From positions 1-64,000 of the forward strand of contig CAIKAF010000026.1 of NCBI GenBank assembly GCA_903825395.1: a stretch of 64,000 nucleotides of DNA, written 5' to 3'. Under the pieces are notes generated by a model. That model was not told the DNA's origin, searched no databases, and saw only the letters and a list, made by a program, of their open reading frames with translations. Below, in pieces: positions 25,112-34,468 of the stretch. Each line of letters opens with the position of its first letter. Positions within the stretch are counted from its first letter, which is position 1. Position numbers and translations under genes: made by a program. The stretch comes from an uncultured Flavobacteriales bacterium (lineage in GTDB: Bacteria; Bacteroidota; Bacteroidia; CAIKAF01).

Positions 25112-27175
25112 TTATGCGTTTTTGCGTTGAACCAAGGTTAAGATGGTGGCCAATGCAACGGTTTCACCCGTTTCGTCGTACACTTCAACCAACCATTTTA
25201 CTATACCGCGGGGTAGGTCCTCCGGATTTTTTTGCTCCTGGGCAATTTTTTCTTTTACCGTTAATCGAACTCCAATGGTGGCTCCAACGTACACAGGCTT
25301 GGTAAACCGGCAGTCTTCTAATCCATAGTTGGCCAATACCGGCCCTTTCTTCGGGTCAACGAACAACCCTGCTGCGGCCGACAAAATGAAATAGCCATGG
25401 GCAACCCTTCGTTCAAAAAGGGTGCCTTCCAGCGATGTTTCATCCATGTGGGCATAGAAATTGTCTCCGCTGATGTTGGCAAAATTCACAATGTCGGTTT
25501 CGGTAACGGTTCGTTTGTGCGTGGTTAAGGTTTCTCCAATGCTCAATTCTTCAAAATACTTGCGGAACGGATGAACCAATTCTTCGGTTTGCTTGCTGCC
25601 CGGCTGATAAACTTGGGTTATGGCGGTTAAGGTGCTGGGACTTCCTTGAATCGCCGTACGTTGCATGTAATGCATAACGCCACGTATGCCACCCATTTCT
25701 TCGCCTCCGCCCGCTCGGCCGGGACCACCATGCACCAGGTGAGGCATAGGCGAACCATGCCCTGTGCTTTCTTTGGCGCAATCTCGGTTGTTGATCAACA
25801 AACGCCCGTGCATGCATGCCGCTCCTAAGGTGACTTCGGTGGCAAAAGCGTCATTGTAGGTGACGATACTACCCACCAAACTGCCGCCGCCCAGCTTAGC
25901 CAATTCAATGGCTTCCGCCGTATCTCGGTATCCCATAAGGGTGCATACCGGACCAAAGGCTTCTATGGAATGGGCGGCGCTGTTGCGAAGCGGGTCGCGG
26001 GCAATCAGTACCAAGGGGGCCATAAAAGCGCCCTTTTCTCGGTTTCCGCCCATGACTTCAAAATGGGGATCAGATCCATGGTACACATCGCAGCTTTGCA
26101 GCAACTCTTGCACTTTGGCCTGAACGTCGCTCAATTGGTTTTTCCCCGCCAAGGGGCCCATTCGAACGCCTTCAATACGCGGATCTCCAATGGTGTTTTT
26201 GCTCAGTTTTTCTTTCAGAGCCTGGCCCACGGCTTCTTGCAATGCTTCAGGCACAATAACCCGGCGAATGGCGGTGCATTTCTGTCCGGCCTTCACGGTC
26301 ATTTCGCGCAATACGTCTTTAATAAACAGGTCGAATTCCGGCGTGCCGGGTTGGGCATCCGGGCCAAGTATGCAGCAATTCAAGGAATCGGCCTCCATGT
26401 TAAACCGGACCGAGCGGCGAATAATAGAGGGATGGGCCTTGAGTTTAAATCCGGTATCGGCCGATCCGGTTAGGGTAACCACATCTTGAGAATCCACATA
26501 ATCCAGCAAATTGCCTGCGCTGCCGCAAATAAGTTGAAGGGCACCTTCGGGTAAAATGCCCGACGCGGCGATGTCGCGCACCACGGCTTCAGCCAAAAAG
26601 CTGGTCAACGTGGCGGGTTTAACCAAGGCAGGAACGCCCGCCAGTAAATTCACCGCAATTTTTTCCAACATTCCCCATACCGGGAAGTTAAACGCATTGA
26701 TATGTACAGCAATACCTTCAAGCGGCACGGCAATATGATGTCCGATAAAGCTGCCGCCCCGCGAAAGCATTTCAGGAGCGCCATCTACATAAAATGGGGT
26801 GTCGGGCAGTTCTCGGCGCCCTTTTGAGGCGTATACAAACAGGTTGCCAATTCCACCGTCAATATCAATCCAAGAATCAACGCGGGTAGCACCCGTAGCG
26901 CTGCTGATGGCATAATAGGCCTCTTTGCGTTCGCTCAAATACATGGCTAGCGCTTTCAGCATGCGGGCCCGTTCGTGAAAGGTCATTTTTCGAAGAGCGG
27001 GTCCACCGGTTTTGCGGCCATATTGTAAAATCGATTCGAAGTCTAAGCCTTGAGTGCTAGCCCTTGCCAGTTCGGTACCCGTTGAGGCATCGTGTAGGAT
27101 TTGGCCATCGCCTTCGCCGGCAATCCAGCGACCTAGCACGTAATTTTCCAGTTTTTTAATGTCGGTTCCTATCAT
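25112..27175 (-). CDS. paaZ: PaaZ: oxepin-CoA hydrolase / semialdehyde dehydrogenase
   Basis: PaaZ is bifunctional in aerobic phenylacetate degradation: it opens the oxepin-CoA ring and oxidises the resulting aldehyde. The N-terminal aldehyde dehydrogenase domain (about 1-525) has NAFNFPVWGMLEK, the nucleophile Cys in VKAGQKCTAIRRV and a Glu in FNMEADSLN. The C-terminal MaoC-like hotdog hydratase domain (about 545-687) has SGDNFYAHMDE, with the catalytic Asp/His pair. The 687-residue length is normal. Other paa genes are not in the window, so the pathway must be split or this pair has a related role. Confidence 0.92.
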   Translation of the reverse strand: MIGTDIKKLENYVLGRWIAGEGDGQILHDASTGTELARASTQGLDFESILQYGRKTGGPALRKMTFHERARMLKALAMYLSERKEAYYAISSATGATRVDSWIDIDGGIGNLFVYASKGRRELPDTPFYVDGAPEMLSRGGSFIGHHIAVPLEGIAVHINAFNFPVWGMLEKIAVNLLAGVPALVKPATLTSFLAEAVVRDIAASGILPEGALQLICGSAGNLLDYVDSQDVVTLTGSADTGFKLKAHPSIIRRSVRFNMEADSLNCCILGPDAQPGTPEFDLFIKDVLREMTVKAGQKCTAIRRVIVPEALQEAVGQALKEKLSKNTIGDPRIEGVRMGPLAGKNQLSDVQAKVQELLQSCDVYHGSDPHFEVMGGNREKGAFMAPLVLIARDPLRNSAAHSIEAFGPVCTLMGYRDTAEAIELAKLGGGSLVGSIVTYNDAFATEVTLGAACMHGRLLINNRDCAKESTGHGSPMPHLVHGGPGRAGGGEEMGGIRGVMHYMQRTAIQGSPSTLTAITQVYQPGSKQTEELVHPFRKYFEELSIGETLTTHKRTVTETDIVNFANISGDNFYAHMDETSLEGTLFERRVAHGYFILSAAAGLFVDPKKGPVLANYGLEDCRFTKPVYVGATIGVRLTVKEKIAQEQKNPEDLPRGIVKWLVEVYDETGETVALATILTLVQRKNA

Positions 27176-27265
27176 GGGGCGCAGAATTAAAGCTGTTGCT
27201 AAGGTACAAAAATGGCCTAGGCCAAGAAAGAAGTTGAGGCAATAAAACCAAATCTAGAGAAGGAA

Positions 27266-28355
27266 TTAACCCCCGTAATTCAGCAGAAAGGACTTTAAAA
27301 ATCCGTTCAAATCGCCATCAAGAACGGCTTGGGCGTTCGAGGTCTCAAAATCAGTTCGAAGGTCTTTCACCAACTTGTAGGGGTGCAGTACATACGAACG
27401 AATTTGCGAGCCCCATTCAATTTTCTTTTTATTCCCTTCAATCTCGGCTCGGGCTTCGTTGCGTTTGCGCATTTCATTTTCGTAGAGCTGCGATTTCAAC
27501 ATGCGCACTGCATTTTCTTTGTTTTGCAGCTGGCTTCGGCTCTCTTGGTTTTTAATGATGATGCCGCTGGGCTTGTGGTACAGGCGAACTGCCGTTTCAA
27601 CCTTGTTCACGTTTTGTCCTCCGGCTCCGCCCGACCTAAATGTTTCCCATTCAATGTCGGCATCTTTAACTTCAATATCGATGGTGTCGTCGATCATCGG
27701 ATACACATACACCGAGGCGAAGCTGGTATGGCGCTTGGCATTGGCGTCGAAGGGCGAAATGCGCACCAATCGGTGCACGCCGTTTTCGCCTTTCAGATAT
27801 CCATAGGCATGTTCGCCTTCAATTTGTAGGGTTACCGATTTAATGCCGGCCACGTCGCCGTCCACATAGTCGGTTTCAATGACTTTGTACCCGTTTTTTT
27901 CTGCCCACATCAGGTACATCCGCATTAGAATGGAAGCCCAATCGCAGCTTTCGGTGCCACCGGCTCCGGCGGTAATTTGCAGAACAGCACTCAGGCCGTC
28001 TTCTTTGCCCGACAGCATTTTTTTGAATTCCAATTCATCCAATCGGGCAATGGCCGCATTGCGGGCCTCTTCCAATTCGGCTTCACTGGCTTCGCCTTCT
28101 TTAAAGAAATCAAAAACCACTTGCACATCGTCCAAGGCCGATCCCGCCGCGGCAAACTCCGCCAGCAATTTCTCCAAAAATCGGATGTTTTTTTCGGTTG
28201 CTTCCGCCTCTTTCGGCGAATTCCAAAAATCCGGATCTTGTCGTTTCAGGTTTTCTTCTTCCAGTTCTATGGCTTTCGAAGCCACGTCAAAGTGACCCCC
28301 TCAGCGCATCCAGGCGCCTAACCATCTCTTTAATATGATCCTGCGTAACGGCCAT
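27266..28355 (-). CDS. prfB: Peptide chain release factor 2 with programmed +1 frameshift
   Basis: RF2 terminates translation at UGA/UAA. The long frame (28288-27266) contains the catalytic GGQ motif ([15 protein letters not shown]) and the RF2 C-terminal half, but lacks its start. A short frame beginning ATG 28355 ([22 protein letters not shown], 22 codons) ends in TGA at 28289-28287. Joining 28355-28290 to 28288-27266 by a +1 shift at CTT-TGA gives 362 residues and a normal RF2 N-terminus. The gene is therefore autoregulated: low RF2 slows termination at the UGA and promotes the shift. Divergent from the RAYT gene. Confidence 0.95.
28286..28301 (-). promoter_or_regulatory. prfB programmed frameshift site
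   Basis: Minus-strand sequence AGGGGG-TCA-CTT-TGA-C: a Shine-Dalgarno-like hexamer (28301-28296), a 3-nt spacer, the slippery CTT (28292-28290), and in-frame stop TGA followed by C. This matches the E. coli arrangement (AGGGGG, three bases, CTT TGA C) base for base except for the spacer. Confidence 0.93.
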
Positions 28356-28479
28356 ATCGAGTGCTTTAAAGTGAATACAAACGCTGGCGTTCTACCGCCT
28401 ATCGCGGCAAAGATAGGCAAAGAGTTCGAGCCTTTTGAATTTAAACGCCCATTGGGTAAGGGCCAGGTTGTTTTTTTGG

Positions 28480-28626
28480 GGGGCGGCAGCCGGGCTTTCA
28501 GGGGGAGTCCGCGGTTGTCGGGGCGCTGTCCAGCGGGCTTGCGGTGGCTCCTAAAGTCGCCTCCGCGCCACGCGGTCAGCAGCCCCGACACCCTTGCGGG
28601 CTCCCTCTTCAATCCCTGCCGCAGGC
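28480..28626 (-). repeat. 145-bp structured repeat, copy 4, beside the RAYT gene
   Basis: On the minus strand it starts GCGGCAGGGATTGAAGAG and ends CGGCTGCCGCCCC. Paired arms: GGGAGCCCGC/GCGGACTCCC and TGTCGGGGCTGCTG/CAGCGCCCCGACA. The apical hairpin GCGGAGGC-GACTTTAGGA-GCCACCGC is standard. It lies in the divergent gap (28356-28779) between prfB and the RAYT gene, about 150 nt upstream of the latter. The rest of the gap holds nothing recognised. Confidence 0.85.
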
Positions 28627-28779
28627 GCCTCTTGACCTGGATTCTCTCAATATCCATTTGCAACCCCCTCCATGCTTCCCACCTCTAAATTACCCCAATA
28701 CCGTTGAAATTGTTCCACAACTCAGGGTTGATAAATTGAAAATTTGGGCCTAAATTCCAGCAAATAAATCATCTGAATC

Positions 28780-29412
28780 ATGAGTCCAAAATCCCAATAC
28801 AATCCCCACAAACGTCGCCGCAATTCCCTTCGGTTAAAAGGGTATGATTATTCACAACCGGGTTTTTATTTTGTTACCATTTGTTGCCAAGACCGAATGC
28901 CATGTTTCGGCTACATCATCCACGGTAAAATGCATTTGAGCGATGCCGGCAAAATGATTGAAAAATGGTATTATGAATTGGAAAATAAATTTCCCCACAT
29001 AAAATGCCACGCCATGGTCGTCATGCCCGACCATTTTCATTGCGTGATTGAAATCACCCCGCAGGGGCAGACCTCCGTGTCTGCCCCTGTCCCCCCAACC
29101 GCCACCCGTGCCGAAACCGCCACCCGTGCCGAAACCGCCACCAAGGGCGAAAACGCCACCAGGGGCGAACACAGAGGTTCGCCCCTTTGGGCCACCATAC
29201 AATGGTTCAAAACCATGACCACGAACGAATACATACGGGGCGTGAAAAATTTGAATTGGATGCCGTTTAATAAAAAATTATGGCAACGAAGTTACCACGA
29301 CATTATCGTGCCAGATGACCGCGCCTTTCAAACCATTTCAAGATATATTCATCAAAATCCGGTTCAATGGAAGGGGGTTGCCCCACCACAAGAAGAAAAA
29401 AAGGACCTTTAA
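28780..29412 (+). CDS. REP-associated tyrosine transposase (RAYT, Y1/IS200-like)
   Basis: RAYTs are single-copy, domesticated relatives of IS200/IS605 transposases that nick single-stranded REP hairpins. The 210-residue protein has the HUH metal motif in MPDHFHCVIEI (HFH at 85-87) and the catalytic Tyr172 in LWQRSYHDIIV, followed by YIHQNPVQWKG. Both catalytic halves are intact. Residues about 94-136 are an unusual insert (PQGQTSVSAPV, then four six-residue repeats of ATRAET type). Its DNA consists of two REP-like palindromes and an 18-bp tandem repeat. REP palindromes elsewhere in the window, some headed by GTAG, are its probable substrates. Confidence 0.88.
   Translation: MSPKSQYNPHKRRRNSLRLKGYDYSQPGFYFVTICCQDRMPCFGYIIHGKMHLSDAGKMIEKWYYELENKFPHIKCHAMVVMPDHFHCVIEITPQGQTSVSAPVPPTATRAETATRAETATKGENATRGEHRGSPLWATIQWFKTMTTNEYIRGVKNLNWMPFNKKLWQRSYHDIIVPDDRAFQTISRYIHQNPVQWKGVAPPQEEKKDL
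29062..29186 (+). repeat. REP palindromes and 18-bp tandem repeat inside the RAYT gene
   Basis: Palindrome 1 (29062-29089) has perfect 11-bp arms CAGGGGCAGAC/GTCTGCCCCTG. Four 18-bp units follow (29101, 29119, 29137, 29155), of GCCACCCGTGCCGAAACC type. The last merges into palindrome 2 (29161-29186), with 10-bp arms AGGGGCGAAC/GTTCGCCCCT. All insertions keep the reading frame. Confidence 0.85.
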
Positions 29413-29535
29413 ATTCCTATCTAACCGAAACACGGAAGGCCTTGTTCTACCCTGCATAGGGTAGTTGAAAAAATACCTGCCTAGGTGGAGAATTAGCGTT
29501 TACCTCATACGGAATGCCGACGTTAACCGATAGGA

Positions 29536-31710
29536 TTAGGGGGCAATCGCCCAACGGAAGGAATGCCAAATGCCATTCGCTTCAACTTGTACCACAAATA
29601 TGCCGGGAATAGGATCAATCAAGCGTACGGTGTTCCCTTCCAATTCCCCTTGCACTTGCCGACCTTCCGCCGAAAAAATGCGCAGGCCACCGGGCTCTAG
29701 GTTGGGGAGTATAATTTTTGCTATTCCGGATTGGGAAGGGTTTGGATACAATTGCCCCGTTGCTCCTACATTTTCAAGGGCCGAGGAAGGTTGATTGTTG
29801 ATGGTGAAATCGGCATTCGAAATATCGTAAAAGATATTTCCAACGCTTTCTACCATAATACGGGCCTGAGTGATGACTAAGGGTTCGTTGGGGAAGAAAG
29901 GCAACACAATGGTTTCATTGCCATCATTCGCCGTTGCGGCTGCAAGGGTGTAGGGGTAGGTGTAGCCTCCATCCACTGAAAGCAACAGATTTACCTGACT
30001 GCAATTTACTGGTGTTTGATCGGTATTGGCTACATCCCATGTGATGCTTACCAATGAATCTGTGGCCCATTGAACTTGGTTTGTATTTGGAGAGCTGACC
30101 AAAAAAGGACCCGCAGCTGCCGTCGCATCATAATCCACTTGGTGGTAACTAACACCACCGCCATTTGGCTTGTTGTCGCGAACAGTTACCCTAAAATCCA
30201 TGGCTCGGGTGTATGTGGGCAGTTTTTCCAGCGCCGAACTTGCATTGCTCACCACAAAACTTAACCGAGGAAACCAGCGAGTCGGGTTGGTGGTGGGAGG
30301 TAAGGACACAAATAGAGGAGGAGTGCCCGTGGTTGGATTGTTCGCTAATTCGATAGAAGCACCTCGATTGTACTGCTCCCAACAATACGTAAGGGCATCT
30401 CCATCGGCATCGGAACCTACGGCAGTAAGTTTGAATGGAGTACCAATGGGAAAAAAGGTTTGAGGAGTAGCTTGGCCATTGACAGAGGGGGGGGTATTTC
30501 CTGTGGGCGATGTTGCTGCACAATTGCCGCCGGTTCCCTGTAAAAAGGTCAACATGGTTTGATAGCTGCGCACATGGAAATAATCATCGGAATTGTTGCT
30601 AACATTATCGGCACTGCAAATTCCGGCATAGGCCATAATGGTGCTTCCACTGCCCGGCTCATAGGCATTTTGGCTAGACCGGTTTCCGCTGCATGAACCC
30701 AAGCTGGAATTGAACGTATGGCTGCCGTTAAACTGATGCCCAATTTCGTGGGCTACATAATCCACATAAAAGGGGTCACCAATTGGATTATCTAAACCTG
30801 TAACCCCTTGTGCTTTTGAATTGGTGCAAACTGAAGCAAGCGAAGCGATACCTCCACCCCCTGTGCTAAATACATGCCCAATATCGTAATTGGCCGCCCC
30901 AATAACAGCATTAATATTGGATTGGTTTTCACTCAACATGGTGAAGCCATCGTTGTTGGTGTAGGGATCTGAAACAATGCTCGTGTAAATTAGTAAATCT
31001 GTATTGGGAATTAGGACCATACGGACGGCCAAGTCGCGCTCATAAATTCCGTTTACTCTGTTGATGGCAGTAACCATAGCAGATAATGCGCCGGTTGCAC
31101 CTCCATGGTAATTGGTGTATTCTGCTGTGGTTGCAAGAGCTAATCTATACGTGCGCAGTGTACCCCCATTCGGATTAGTTGAAAAAGGATCAAGAACAGG
31201 ATCGTCCACGATTTCTTGTTCATCATCTACTGCACATTCAAACTGGTGAGGATTGGGCACATCCGATTTAAAATAAGAAAAGTGCCAATCTGCATTGTTG
31301 GGCAACATTGGATCTATGTACCAATCTCCGCCAGGGCTAAGTACCTGAACATGAAAACCTCGGCTGCTTTGGTCTGCCCGTACTACGGCTGCCGCATCGC
31401 CCTCGATCTTTCCATACCAGGTTGAAATTCCATATTCTGATTGCTTTTTTGGGTCGGCCAGAACCGAATACGATGTCAATTGAGCCCAAACCCAATTGCC
31501 GTTTGGGTGCGGAAGCTGTATGCGTAGGGAGGCGCTTTGGGTAAGCTCTGAAGGAAGTTGGTTGTGGCGCACATGTACGGCATGAATAGGTTGCAAAATG
31601 CTGGCAGTACGAACCTCATGTGGAACATCGGCGGTAGCGACCGGTTGAAACGGAGATTGGGCGCTTGCCGTCAGGGCCGTACAAAAAAGGGCAAAGAAGA
31701 ACTGTTTCAT
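29536..31710 (-). CDS. Secreted reprolysin-like metalloprotease, T9SS cargo
   Basis: A 724-residue exported protease with a signal peptide (about 1-17, LTASAQ). The M12B/reprolysin-like domain follows NGGTLRTYRLALATTAEYTNY, with zinc motif HEIGHQFNGSH (HExxHxxGxxH, about 322-332) and the Met-turn region STIMAYAGIC. After beta-sandwich segments, the C-terminal 75 residues form a type A T9SS sorting domain (LYPNPSQSGIAKI at the start, then GIFVVQVEANG). It should be exported through the Sec and T9SS pathways regulated by PorX. Its start overlaps the ribE stop by 4 nt, an odd operon pairing. Confidence 0.9.
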   Translation of the reverse strand: MKQFFFALFCTALTASAQSPFQPVATADVPHEVRTASILQPIHAVHVRHNQLPSELTQSASLRIQLPHPNGNWVWAQLTSYSVLADPKKQSEYGISTWYGKIEGDAAAVVRADQSSRGFHVQVLSPGGDWYIDPMLPNNADWHFSYFKSDVPNPHQFECAVDDEQEIVDDPVLDPFSTNPNGGTLRTYRLALATTAEYTNYHGGATGALSAMVTAINRVNGIYERDLAVRMVLIPNTDLLIYTSIVSDPYTNNDGFTMLSENQSNINAVIGAANYDIGHVFSTGGGGIASLASVCTNSKAQGVTGLDNPIGDPFYVDYVAHEIGHQFNGSHTFNSSLGSCSGNRSSQNAYEPGSGSTIMAYAGICSADNVSNNSDDYFHVRSYQTMLTFLQGTGGNCAATSPTGNTPPSVNGQATPQTFFPIGTPFKLTAVGSDADGDALTYCWEQYNRGASIELANNPTTGTPPLFVSLPPTTNPTRWFPRLSFVVSNASSALEKLPTYTRAMDFRVTVRDNKPNGGGVSYHQVDYDATAAAGPFLVSSPNTNQVQWATDSLVSITWDVANTDQTPVNCSQVNLLLSVDGGYTYPYTLAAATANDGNETIVLPFFPNEPLVITQARIMVESVGNIFYDISNADFTINNQPSSALENVGATGQLYPNPSQSGIAKIILPNLEPGGLRIFSAEGRQVQGELEGNTVRLIDPIPGIFVVQVEANGIWHSFRWAIAP

Positions 31711-32309
31711 GCGTTTGATTCAATGGATTGGTGTTTCATCCAGGCTTGTATGTATTTGCCCAAGATGTCGAATTCTAAGTTTATGGTGTTTCCAATTTTA
31801 AGCTGCTGCAAATTGGTGTGGTTCCAAGTGTATGGAATGATGGCCACGGAAAAGGCACCAGGCTGGCTATCTACAACAGTGAGGCTAATCCCATTTATGG
31901 CGATGGAACCTTTGGAGACCGTGAGGTGGTTAGGCAGCGTGTACTCGATGCCAATTAAGTAACTGCCCGCCTGATTTTCGATGGAGCAAATGCGGCCTGT
32001 TCCATCAATGTGGCCTTGAACAATATGCCCATCAAAACGTCCATGGGCGGGCATGCACCGTTCAATATTGAGGGAGTCTCCTATCTTTTTGGATGACAGA
32101 TTGGTTTTAATCAAGGTTTCATGGATTGCCGTTACAGTATAGCTGTCGTCCTGAAGTCCGTCAACCGTTAGACAAACACCATCGTGGCTTATGCTTTGGT
32201 CGATGTTGAATTCGTTCTGCAATGGGCAGCGTAGCCTGAACGTTACATTGTTTTCTTGGGGAAGAATGTCTAGAATTTCAGCTTGACTTTCGATAATACC
32301 GGTAAACAT
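31707..32309 (-). CDS. ribE: Riboflavin synthase, alpha subunit
   Basis: Catalyses dismutation of 6,7-dimethyl-8-ribityllumazine to riboflavin. The 200-residue protein has two repeated lumazine-binding barrels: MFTGIIESQAEI at the start, with DGVCLTV (about 43-49) in repeat 1, and GHIDGTGRI with INGISLTVVD in repeat 2. The C-terminal helix (EFDILGKYIQAW) is present. No FMN riboswitch is seen upstream. Transcribed with the downstream metalloprotease gene (4-nt overlap). Confidence 0.94.
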   Translation of the reverse strand: MFTGIIESQAEILDILPQENNVTFRLRCPLQNEFNIDQSISHDGVCLTVDGLQDDSYTVTAIHETLIKTNLSSKKIGDSLNIERCMPAHGRFDGHIVQGHIDGTGRICSIENQAGSYLIGIEYTLPNHLTVSKGSIAINGISLTVVDSQPGAFSVAIIPYTWNHTNLQQLKIGNTINLEFDILGKYIQAWMKHQSIESNA

Positions 32310-32390
32310 AATCGATGCAAAATTTTCAGCTGTTCAGGGACTTTAATGTAAGAACAAACCTTCGTTTAGGAATGTTCTTCAAAGAAACAA

Positions 32391-32416
32391 AAAAGGCCGA
32401 GAAACCCCGGCCTTTT
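32391..32416. terminator. Bidirectional rho-independent terminator
   Basis: AAAAGGCCG-agaaacc-CCGGCCTTTT hairpin with A and T tracts on both sides, placed just after the stop of the minus-strand Omp28-like gene. Confidence 0.8.
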
Positions 32417-32437
32417 CTGTTTAAAAAACGTTCAAGA

Positions 32438-34369
32438 TTAATGGCGTACCACCAAACGAGTGCTCATTTCCATGTTGCCAGACACCAGACGCACCAAGTA
32501 TAAGCCATCTGCCCATGTGGCAGTTGGCAATTGGATGTTTTGGTCTCCTTTGGCAAACGTACCTTCTGCCGTGGCAAATACCATAGCGCCCAAGGCATTT
32601 ACAACTTCAATTTTACCATTGAAATCTTGACTTAGGTTAAAGCGAACTGTAGCCGACTGATTCGCTGGGTTTGGATAAGTAACCAAGGAATTCTGACTTA
32701 CAGGAATTACCTCTTCAACACTCATGCTTTTTTCTTGAATGAAAATGTTGTCGATAAACAGATTGTCTCCAAAATCAGAAATACCACGGAAGCGAATCAA
32801 TACGTCGCTTAAGCCACCGGCTCCGTTCATATTTGAAAGTTCGGTTCTCCAATCTGTAGCGGCAGGCACAAATTGCTGTTGAGGGTTGCTTATTGGCGCA
32901 GCGGTTTGCAAAACTGTGCCGGCTTTGTCGTAGAAATCAACCCATGTGCTTCCACAATTGGTTGAATACGAAACAATCAAGCGATCGTTTTCAGGCGAAG
33001 CAGCCGTGTAGTACGTGTATGCTTCGTCAAACTTTAATTCTGGATTTGTAAATCCGGAAAGGTCGTAGCGTGCAGTATACAGGTTGGCTACTGTTCCTGA
33101 TGGCATATTCCAGAAGAAACAACGCATAAACTTAGAGGCTCCATTGTTGATGGAAACCCAGCTCCAGCCATTTGCACCGGGGGTGTTTTCAATGATGTAG
33201 CTGTTTGGGAATACACTTCCTTCAAAATTAACCGTATTGCTCATAACACTAGGAGAGGCTGACATTTGGAAGGTGGCTGCAGATTGACCTAATGCATTGG
33301 TAGAGCCACTGTTGTTGATGTTGGTCAACCACACATTCAAACTATGAGCTCCACCGCTGATCCCAGTTAAGGCAGGAATGGAAATGTTGGCAGTGCTTCC
33401 GGGCGCAATGTTTCCTGAAAATGGAACCGTTTGGATAGATCCATTATCAACTTGATAATTTACAGTGGCCGAAGTGATAGCATTGTTACCAATGTTGTTG
33501 ATGGTAGCCTGTGCATTGTTCAAATCACCGGTGCAGTTGATGGCTGGGCTGTTGGTGACCACTGCGCTAATGGTTCCATAGTTTGGAACGGGTATTGGAG
33601 CGCTGTAACCAGCTTGATATACTTCTTTGCTACCGTTGTTTTGGATGAACGCTACAACGCCCACTTCAGGAATTTTGTAAATGTAGGAAGGAAGCGGAAC
33701 TGTCCAAGAATAGCTGTCTGTTTGACCTGGCAGCCAGTTGCTGGAAATTGTAGTTCCATTTCCGTCGGGATACATTTTACGTACTACCCCTTTGAATGTA
33801 GTTTCTCCATTTGAACCCGGAGGCGTCGAGAAAGTGATGGTTTTCTCTGTCAAGGCCACATGTAGTTTTACCACACCAGAACCCAACTGAAGCGTATCGG
33901 TACAGTTGATGTTCACCGTGATGGTAACGCTATCCATGTTAGGATTAATGGTATGATACACCATTAAGTCAAAAGGAGAAGTTACTGCATACCGGTTGTT
34001 GATGGTGGTTTGGTTTAGGTTGGCCAGGGCACCTGAGTAGTTGCTGCCAGCATACGCTGTTCCATCCAAAGCCCCCCAGGGAACTCCAGAAACAGCATAA
34101 TACGAAACCCGACTAGCTATGTCACCAGGATTTTGAGCGTTCATAGGATCGGTACCGGGCCAATTGGTTTGGTACTTGATTGCCACCAATTTAGCTGGAT
34201 TGTTGGGGTAACTGTTGGTAGCAGTCAGTGTATTGTAATTCGGATTCTGGCTAGCGCAGGGACCACAGCTGGCATTGGAAAATCCTTCTGCCAACACAAG
34301 ACGTTGGCTCTGCCCCATGACCATCATTCCCATGCTGAGGGCCAAAGCAGTTGTAAAAAATAACTTCAT
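32438..34369 (-). CDS. Omp28-like secreted protein with T9SS sorting domain
   Basis: A 643-residue exported protein with a signal peptide (MKLFFTTALALSMGMMVMGQ). The N-terminal domain carries an Omp28/thioredoxin-like CGPC motif in GFSNASCGPCASQNP followed by VAIKYQTNWPGTDPM. Beta-sandwich repeats come next, then a type A T9SS sorting domain (TYPNPANQSATVRF ... GLYLVRLVSG). The start is ATG 34369 rather than 34408, giving a normal signal peptide. Probably a cell-surface or secreted protein; the function of Omp28 proteins is unclear. A terminator follows. Confidence 0.85.
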   Translation of the reverse strand: MKLFFTTALALSMGMMVMGQSQRLVLAEGFSNASCGPCASQNPNYNTLTATNSYPNNPAKLVAIKYQTNWPGTDPMNAQNPGDIASRVSYYAVSGVPWGALDGTAYAGSNYSGALANLNQTTINNRYAVTSPFDLMVYHTINPNMDSVTITVNINCTDTLQLGSGVVKLHVALTEKTITFSTPPGSNGETTFKGVVRKMYPDGNGTTISSNWLPGQTDSYSWTVPLPSYIYKIPEVGVVAFIQNNGSKEVYQAGYSAPIPVPNYGTISAVVTNSPAINCTGDLNNAQATINNIGNNAITSATVNYQVDNGSIQTVPFSGNIAPGSTANISIPALTGISGGAHSLNVWLTNINNSGSTNALGQSAATFQMSASPSVMSNTVNFEGSVFPNSYIIENTPGANGWSWVSINNGASKFMRCFFWNMPSGTVANLYTARYDLSGFTNPELKFDEAYTYYTAASPENDRLIVSYSTNCGSTWVDFYDKAGTVLQTAAPISNPQQQFVPAATDWRTELSNMNGAGGLSDVLIRFRGISDFGDNLFIDNIFIQEKSMSVEEVIPVSQNSLVTYPNPANQSATVRFNLSQDFNGKIEVVNALGAMVFATAEGTFAKGDQNIQLPTATWADGLYLVRLVSGNMEMSTRLVVRH

Positions 34370-34468
34370 AGGTGTAAAGGGTTGTGATTTAACCTCAATG
34401 TTACGCAAATAAAATTTGATTTGGTGTAAGATTTAAGCGATTTCTTTCAATGCTATCTTCAACAAAAC

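Noticed and set aside
28301..28663. Open frame across repeat copy 4 (and similar ones over copies 1, 5, 6, 7)
   Set aside because: These frames translate the 145-bp repeat (recurring RRGGDFRSHRKPAG-like peptides) in any orientation; conservation follows DNA pairing, not protein.
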